DNA from: a bacterium
Lineage (GTDB): Bacteria > SZUA-182 > SZUA-191 > JAJRXT01
Reading direction: 5' to 3'
DNA: 11,356 nucleotides
Assembly (NCBI GenBank): GCA_024277605.1
Contig: JAJRUU010000242.1
Location: 1 to 11,356, forward strand
The translations under genes were made by a program, and so were the position numbers. The notes beneath the pieces are model-generated. The model made no database searches. It had not been told where the DNA came from and saw only the letters and a program-made list of their open reading frames with translations. How positions within the stretch are numbered: position 1 is the first letter of the stretch; the number at the start of each line of letters is the position of its first letter. Positions 7,784 through 11,356 of the stretch are shown piece by piece.

Positions 7784-8459
7784 TGATTTTTCTCCGACAA
7801 AAAAATTGAACCAACAAAAGACCGGCAGAAAACCCTCCGATGTGGGCCATCCAAGCCACCCCATCTCCCCCCGCCCCCGTTGAACCTAAGGTTCGGGTAC
7901 TGTTCAGTAGTTGTACGATGATCCAGAAACCCAGCACAAACATGGCCGGGATTTCCACCATTTTAACAAAAAAAACGAAAAAGAATAAAGTCAATATTTT
8001 GGCCCGAGGGTAGAGCAATAGATATGCTCCCAGTATGCCCGATATAGCCCCGCTGGCGCCCACCATGGGGACTACCGAATTGGGGCTGGCAAGTATTTGG
8101 GATAATGCCGCTATTATCCCGCATAGTAAGTAGAAGACAATGAATCCCCAATGACTCATGGAATCCTCAACGTTAACGCCGAAGATCCACAGATAGAGCA
8201 TATTGCCTCCCAAATGAAACAAGCCGCCATGCACAAACATCGAGCTAAGCATGGTCAACGGAAAAGCCACTTCCGGGTATGACGGCATATTGGTAAAATG
8301 GGTAAACTCGTACGGGATTGCGCCTAAAGCATAAATTAAATGCCGCCCCATACTTCCTAAAGACAGTTGGTAGATATAAACTGAGCAATTTGCTAAGATA
8401 AGCAAAACGGTAATGACAGGAAAGCTTCGGGTAGGAATATTGGCTTTTAGGGGTATCAT
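7773..8459 (-). CDS. Rhomboid-family intramembrane serine protease
   Basis: This 228-residue membrane protein carries the full rhomboid active site and would cleave substrates within or next to their transmembrane segments. The first hydrophobic helix is at about 13-32. The HGGLFHLGGN motif (77-86) supplies the oxyanion residues His82 and Asn86, the catalytic Ser136 lies in GASG (134-137), and the partner His206 in AWMAHIGG. A very hydrophobic helix (about 155-186) lies between them, giving about six membrane passes. The loop between the first two helices holds a longer soluble insert (35-65), common in this bacterial clade. The start ATG has only a weak AAAGAG site. It is first in the minus-strand group with a good promoter upstream, and its 3' end overlaps the PHP gene. 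The substrate is unknown. Confidence 0.92.
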   Translation of the reverse strand: MIPLKANIPTRSFPVITVLLILANCSVYIYQLSLGSMGRHLIYALGAIPYEFTHFTNMPSYPEVAFPLTMLSSMFVHGGLFHLGGNMLYLWIFGVNVEDSMSHWGFIVFYLLCGIIAALSQILASPNSVVPMVGASGAISGILGAYLLLYPRAKILTLFFFVFFVKMVEIPAMFVLGFWIIVQLLNSTRTLGSTGAGGDGVAWMAHIGGFSAGLLLVQFFCRRKISVH

Positions 8460-8479
8460 GTTTTGACTCTTTATTGACT

Positions 8480-8496
8480 AAAAGTGTTGCACTTTT
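8480..8496. promoter_or_regulatory. Perfect palindrome at the predicted 5' end of rhomboid mRNA
   Basis: AAAAGTG-TTG-CACTTTT is a 7-bp inverted repeat with a 3-base centre. It begins right where transcription from the predicted rhomboid promoter should start (about 8497). It could be a repressor operator or a 5' mRNA hairpin; the sequence does not decide. Confidence 0.4.
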
Positions 8497-8503
8497 GACA
8501 CAC

Positions 8504-8533
8504 ATGATAGTCCATATCATGAGAGATTGTCAA
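8504..8533 (-). promoter_or_regulatory. Predicted sigma-70 promoter of the rhomboid gene
   Basis: On the minus strand there is a perfect TTGACA -35 (8528-8533) and a TATCAT -10 (8504-8509, 5 of 6), with an 18-base spacer. The inferred transcript leader is about 38 bases. Confidence 0.65.
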
Positions 8534-8550
8534 GCACATTTCAGCTTTTT

Positions 8551-8579
8551 TTGACAGGTAGGGCCTGCTTATGTTAAAT
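8551..8579 (+). promoter_or_regulatory. Predicted sigma-70 promoter of ubiX
   Basis: A perfect TTGACA -35 (8551-8556) is followed after 17 bases by TTAAAT (8574-8579, 4 of 6). The start of transcription would be near 8586, downstream of the ATG at 8582 and upstream of the strong ribosome-binding site at 8598. This supports the later start of ubiX. Its -35 lies only 17 bases from the opposing rhomboid -35. Confidence 0.5.
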
Positions 8580-8597
8580 TCATGAAAACTTGTAGAA

Positions 8598-8604
8598 AAG
8601 GAGG
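8598..8604 (+). promoter_or_regulatory. Strong ribosome-binding site before an ATT codon (ubiX)
   Basis: AAGGAGG, a near-perfect anti-16S match, ends 7 bases before ATT at 8612-8614. That ATT encodes the residue where UbiX proteins normally have their initiator methionine. There is no such site before the ATG at 8582. The arrangement points to AUU as the initiation codon. Confidence 0.6.
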
Positions 8605-8611
8605 GGATCGT

Positions 8612-9241
8612 ATTAAGCGTTATATTGTAGCTATCACTGGAGCAAGTGGGGTAATTTATGCTCAAAAGTTATTGTGTCATCTGGCCGATAAAGGCTTTGA
8701 AATTTTTATTTTGATTTCTGATGCTGCTAAGCTGGTGATAAAGGAAGAGCTGGGGGTTGAACTTGCCGGAACCCCGCAAGAGATTAAGGCCAAGATAAGC
8801 AGCCGCTTCTTGGGTAAACCGGATTATGAGCAGCTGCATTATATAGCCCACAATAACCTGATGGCCGATATATCCAGCGGCTCAACCAAAACTGAGGCTA
8901 TGCTGGTGGTGCCTTGCTCCATGGGCAGCCTGGCCCGTATCGCCCACGGCATATCTAATAACCTGGTAGAGCGCGCAGCCGATATCACCCTCAAGGAGGG
9001 GCGGCCACTAATTATAGCCCCCCGCGAAACCCCCTTAAATCTGATTCATATTGAGAATATGCTCAAACTTGCCAAAGCCGGAGCCAGAATTATACCCTGT
9101 ATGCCGGCTTTTTATCAGCATCCCGCATCTATAGATGAGCTGGCAAATTTTATGGCGGGCCGTCTGCTGGATGCGCTGGGGGTCGAGCATCAATTATATA
9201 CCAAATGGGGATCAGCGATCCAGGAGCCGGATAGGAAATGA
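8612..9241 (+). CDS. ubiX: UbiX flavin prenyltransferase (probable AUU start)
   Basis: UbiX joins dimethylallyl phosphate to reduced FMN to make prenyl-FMN, the cofactor of UbiD-type decarboxylases. From the ATT taken as codon 1 it has 209 residues and begins MKRYIVAITGASGV, the classic UbiX N-terminus with the FMN-binding GASG at 10-13. Further hallmarks are SSGS at 88-91, PCSM at 101-104, ERAADITLKEGRPLI at 120-134 and PRETP at 137-141. An in-frame ATG at 8582 would add ten residues (MKTCRKGGDR), but these are encoded partly by the ribosome-binding site and the ATG has none of its own. Standard gene callers would report 8582-9241. No ubiD partner is in the window, so the decarboxylation served (ubiquinone or menaquinone synthesis, or aromatic acid breakdown) is open. 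crcB follows after 64 bases. Function is near certain; the start is likely but unproven. Confidence 0.93.
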   Translation: MKRYIVAITGASGVIYAQKLLCHLADKGFEIFILISDAAKLVIKEELGVELAGTPQEIKAKISSRFLGKPDYEQLHYIAHNNLMADISSGSTKTEAMLVVPCSMGSLARIAHGISNNLVERAADITLKEGRPLIIAPRETPLNLIHIENMLKLAKAGARIIPCMPAFYQHPASIDELANFMAGRLLDALGVEHQLYTKWGSAIQEPDRK

Positions 9242-9305
9242 CCCGGATCAATTATCTGCCGGCCATTAAACCAATTACCGCAACTATCCTAAGCGGAGGT
9301 AATTT

Positions 9306-9680
9306 TTGAAGTTTATTTTCTTATGTCTGGGGGGAATGGCTGGAACGCTCTTGCGGTATTTTGTTTCCGGCTGTACATATAAAACTTTCGGTGCTAATTT
9401 CCCCTATGGCACCTTTGCGGTCAATATCCTGGGGTGTTTATTAATCGGCTTCTTAGCCGGATTGAGTCCCGGAAAGGGGCTGCGCCTGACCCCGGAAATA
9501 GAGTGGTTTTTGGTATTTGGCTTTTTGGGGGCCTTTACTACCTTCTCCACCTTCGGTTATGATAGCTTTCGGCTGATCCAGAAAGCCGAGTTTTTCAAGT
9601 TATTCTTAAATATCAACGCCAATGTCGGATTGGGTGTGCTGGCGGTGTGGGCCGGGGCTGCCTTGGGCAAGGGTATTTGA
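9306..9680 (+). CDS. crcB: CrcB/Fluc fluoride ion channel
   Basis: A 124-residue inner-membrane protein of the Fluc family, which exports fluoride and works as a dual-topology homodimer. It has four hydrophobic segments (about 1-20, 33-52, 66-86 and 98-120). Family motifs include Arg17 in LLRYFVSG, FPYGTFAVNILG with Asn40, and GFLGAFTTFSTFGYD (72-86), with the pore threonines and the two phenylalanines Phe80 and Phe83. A single gene is present, as expected for a homodimer. The start is TTG at 9306, set by GGAGGT (9295-9300) with a 5-base spacer; no ATG fits. It lies 64 bases after ubiX on the same strand and is probably read through from it. I looked for a fluoride riboswitch in that gap and saw none. 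Confidence 0.94.
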   Translation: MKFIFLCLGGMAGTLLRYFVSGCTYKTFGANFPYGTFAVNILGCLLIGFLAGLSPGKGLRLTPEIEWFLVFGFLGAFTTFSTFGYDSFRLIQKAEFFKLFLNINANVGLGVLAVWAGAALGKGI

Positions 9681-9714
9681 CCTCAGGTGATTATCCCGCT
9701 ATCTCAAGATACCC
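9671..9714. terminator. Possible shared terminator between crcB and pyk
   Basis: GGGTATTTGA (9671-9680) can pair with TCAAGATACCC (9704-9714), giving ten base pairs with one bulged G around a 23-base loop. The stem covers the crcB stop codon and ends at the pyk stop codon. No clear U-tract follows on either strand, so intrinsic termination would be weak. Confidence 0.3.
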
Positions 9715-11129
9715 TACAATTGATAAATATTCAGCAGGTTAGTCACCCCATGTTCGGCCAGCGGTAAGCCTAAAATAAGCACTACTTTATCGCCGGAACG
9801 AAAGTGATAGTTTTCAATCAAGCGTTGCCTGACCTTTGCCAGAAGCTCATCCAGTTGCCCCACCGGTTCCATGGTCTCACCCAGCACTCCCCAATATAAA
9901 CTTATGCGCTGTTTAGTCTGCTCATTAGGGGTAAAGGCTATAATAGGCGGTTTTGGTCTATATTTGGAGGCTGCCAAAGCGGTAGCGCCGGATTGAGTGA
10001 AAGCCACAATCGCACGGGCGTTAACCTGGGCTGCTGCCGTACGGGCGGCATGACAAATAGCGTCTGCTGATTCAGCTTTATCGAAGCGTTTAAATGTAGG
10101 GAAGTCAGCGTTTAATTTTAATATATTGCGCTCGGTGCTCTTTATGATTCTATTCATTATAGAAAGCGCTTTCAGGGGATAGGCGCCGATGGAAGTCTCC
10201 GCTGAGAGCATGAGTACATCGCTGCCGTCATAAATTGCATTAGCCACATCCGAGGCCTCCGCCCGGGTAGGCCGTGGATTTATAACCATACTCTCCAGCA
10301 TCTGGGTGGCGGTAATCACCAGCTTACCGGCCCGGTTAGCCTGAGAAATAATCTCCTTTTGCAAGCCCGGAATCCTCTCCGGCGGCAATTCCACCCCCAG
10401 ATCCCCCCTGGCCACCATCACCCCATCTGAGATACTTATAATCTGAGTTAAATTTTTTATTGCCAAAGCCGTCTCCAGCTTGGCAATAATCGGCACATTA
10501 CTACCCAGCCGCTTAATTTCCCGGCGGAGGACTAATATGTCCCGGGCCTCGTGCACAAAAGACAGCGCCACATAATCCACTCCCGCTTTAATCCCCAAAG
10601 CAAGATCGCTTATATCTTTATTAGTCAAGACCGGCAGTTTGAGGCGGCAACCTGGAAGATTAACCCCCTTATGATCACTGAGCATCCCACCGGTTATCAC
10701 CCGGCAGATAATATCCTCCCCCTCTACCCGTACTACCGAAAGCGCTATGTTGCCGTCATCCAGCAAAATACGAGCCTTCGGCTTTATTGCTTGATAAAGT
10801 CCAGGATAGTTAACCGAGACTTTAAATTGATCCCCCATTACTTGCTTAGCAGTCAGTATAAATTCAGCTCCCCGCCGCAGCGTAATCGGTGATTGAGCGA
10901 AACGGCCAATGCGAATTTTGGGACCGGCAAGATCCTGGATTATAGCCACCGGCTGTCCCAAACCCCGCGCTGCCTTACGGATAAGTTTTACCGTTTTAAG
11001 ATGCTCTTCAGGCTCACCATGGGAAAAATTCAACCGCGCAGCATCCATGCCGCCCTGGATCAGTTTTTTCAGTACGCCGGGAGATGAACTCACCGGGCCG
11101 ATAGTGCATAAAATTTTAGTTCGTTCCAT
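9714..11129 (-). CDS. pyk: Pyruvate kinase
   Basis: This 471-residue glycolytic enzyme transfers phosphate from phosphoenolpyruvate to ADP, giving pyruvate and ATP in the cytoplasm. The A domain begins with RTKILCTIGP and RLNFSHG (32-38). The B domain spans about 70-170. Catalytic Lys217 lies in IIAKLE, the metal ligands Glu219 and Asp243 in KLE and ARGDLGVELP, and the family signature TATQMLESM at 273-281 is followed by RPTRAEASDVANAIYDGSDVLMLSAETSIGAYP. The C domain completes the protein; the extra PEP-utiliser domain of some Gram-positive enzymes is absent. Length is typical. The ATG at 11127-11129 has GGAGG (11140-11144) ten bases upstream, a slightly long spacer. It converges on crcB with its stop 34 bases from that of crcB, and appears to be a single-gene unit. 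Confidence 0.96.
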   Translation of the reverse strand: MERTKILCTIGPVSSSPGVLKKLIQGGMDAARLNFSHGEPEEHLKTVKLIRKAARGLGQPVAIIQDLAGPKIRIGRFAQSPITLRRGAEFILTAKQVMGDQFKVSVNYPGLYQAIKPKARILLDDGNIALSVVRVEGEDIICRVITGGMLSDHKGVNLPGCRLKLPVLTNKDISDLALGIKAGVDYVALSFVHEARDILVLRREIKRLGSNVPIIAKLETALAIKNLTQIISISDGVMVARGDLGVELPPERIPGLQKEIISQANRAGKLVITATQMLESMVINPRPTRAEASDVANAIYDGSDVLMLSAETSIGAYPLKALSIMNRIIKSTERNILKLNADFPTFKRFDKAESADAICHAARTAAAQVNARAIVAFTQSGATALAASKYRPKPPIIAFTPNEQTKQRISLYWGVLGETMEPVGQLDELLAKVRQRLIENYHFRSGDKVVLILGLPLAEHGVTNLLNIYQL

Positions 11130-11356
11130 GTTGGTCTATCCTCCAAACCCGAAAAATTCGGGTCTTGTTATGGGCGAATTGACATTTAGTTGAAAATTAT
11201 AAATTTATCAGCTTGCCTCGGAGTCTGTCGGGCTTAAGTTGTCAAAAATAGTGAACAAGCCGCAATTAATAAATAAATCCGCAGACAAACGTTTTTTAAT
11301 TATCAACCTGATACAAAAGTCGGTTTTTCCGGCAAACTTACGCTTAAATTTATCTC
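11130..11356. other. Non-coding region upstream of pyk
   Basis: No credible gene is visible; the minus strand has stops in every frame. It contains the leader hairpin, a TATAAT on the minus strand (11196-11201) that may be the pyk -10 but lacks a recognisable -35 at 16-18 bases, and TTGACA hexamers on both strands (plus 11179-11184, minus 11240-11245) without good -10 partners. The region continues past the window, so a divergent gene may lie beyond it. Confidence 0.4.
11147..11163 (-). promoter_or_regulatory. Hairpin in the pyk leader next to the ribosome-binding site
   Basis: ACCCGAA-AAA-TTCGGGT is a perfect 7-bp inverted repeat. On the pyk mRNA it ends two bases before the GGAGG ribosome-binding site (11140-11144). 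It could set translation efficiency or protect the 5' end. It is not a standard terminator, since no U-run follows. Confidence 0.45.

Noticed and set aside
7784..7864. Upstream extension of the PHP gene to an ATG at 7864
   Set aside because: The extra 27 residues lie wholly inside the rhomboid coding region in another frame and precede the family-typical N-terminus. The GTG at 7783 has the better ribosome-binding site.
9242..9305. Fluoride (crcB) riboswitch before crcB
   Set aside because: I looked for the conserved fluoride-aptamer pattern (GGCGAUGG near the 5' end followed by a CUGAUG-like segment) and did not see it. The gap is also short and inside a probable operon.
1..11356. Sigma-54 promoters, tRNA genes, CRISPR arrays, insertion sequences
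   Set aside because: By eye I found no TGGC-N7-8-TTGC pair at a gene start, no cloverleaf-like intergenic sequence, no spaced direct repeats and no transposase frame. A computed scan could still find weak cases.

Overview
The window reads as ordinary chromosomal DNA of a Gram-negative-type bacterium with one accessory-looking gene at its left edge. I cannot name the organism. The sigma-54-type NtrC-family regulator, the style of the rhomboid and UbiX proteins and the gene mix suggest something like Desulfobacterota or Nitrospirota, but this is an impression from protein style, not a search result. All genes are bacterial. No rRNA, tRNA, CRISPR array, insertion sequence or phage gene is visible.

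Layout. At the left (60-1274, minus) lies an AT-rich OLD/RecF-like ATPase with no nuclease domain. It sits 32 bases behind a glutamine-dependent asparagine synthetase-type amidotransferase (1307-3235, minus), whose last codons run through two very strong GC palindromes. A 162-base divergent region holds a clear promoter for the amidotransferase and separates it from rluB (3398-4135, plus). rluB converges on a minus-strand group read right to left: rhomboid protease (7773-8459), PHP-family phosphoesterase (7154-7783, overlapping the rhomboid gene by 11 bases), a 130-base gap, a phytoene-desaturase-like FAD oxidoreductase (5537-7021), and an NtrC-type sigma-54 activator (4171-5526) whose ribosome-binding site overlaps the stop region of the oxidoreductase gene. 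From 8460 to 8611 a compact divergent promoter region serves the rhomboid gene leftward and ubiX-crcB rightward. ubiX (flavin prenyltransferase) appears to start at an AUU codon. crcB (fluoride exporter) follows after 64 bases. pyk (pyruvate kinase, 9714-11129, minus) converges on crcB. Its 227-base upstream region contains a hairpin just before the ribosome-binding site and no gene.

Functional picture. Most genes are housekeeping: rRNA modification, prenyl-FMN cofactor synthesis, fluoride resistance and glycolysis. The rhomboid-PHP and oxidoreductase-regulator pairs are each tightly joined and may be co-expressed. The regulator has no sensor kinase within the window. I see no convincing complete new system. 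The best leads are the AUU start of ubiX, the edge ATPase as a possible half of a defence module, the palindromic element inside the 3' end of the amidotransferase gene, and the coupled oxidoreductase-regulator pair.
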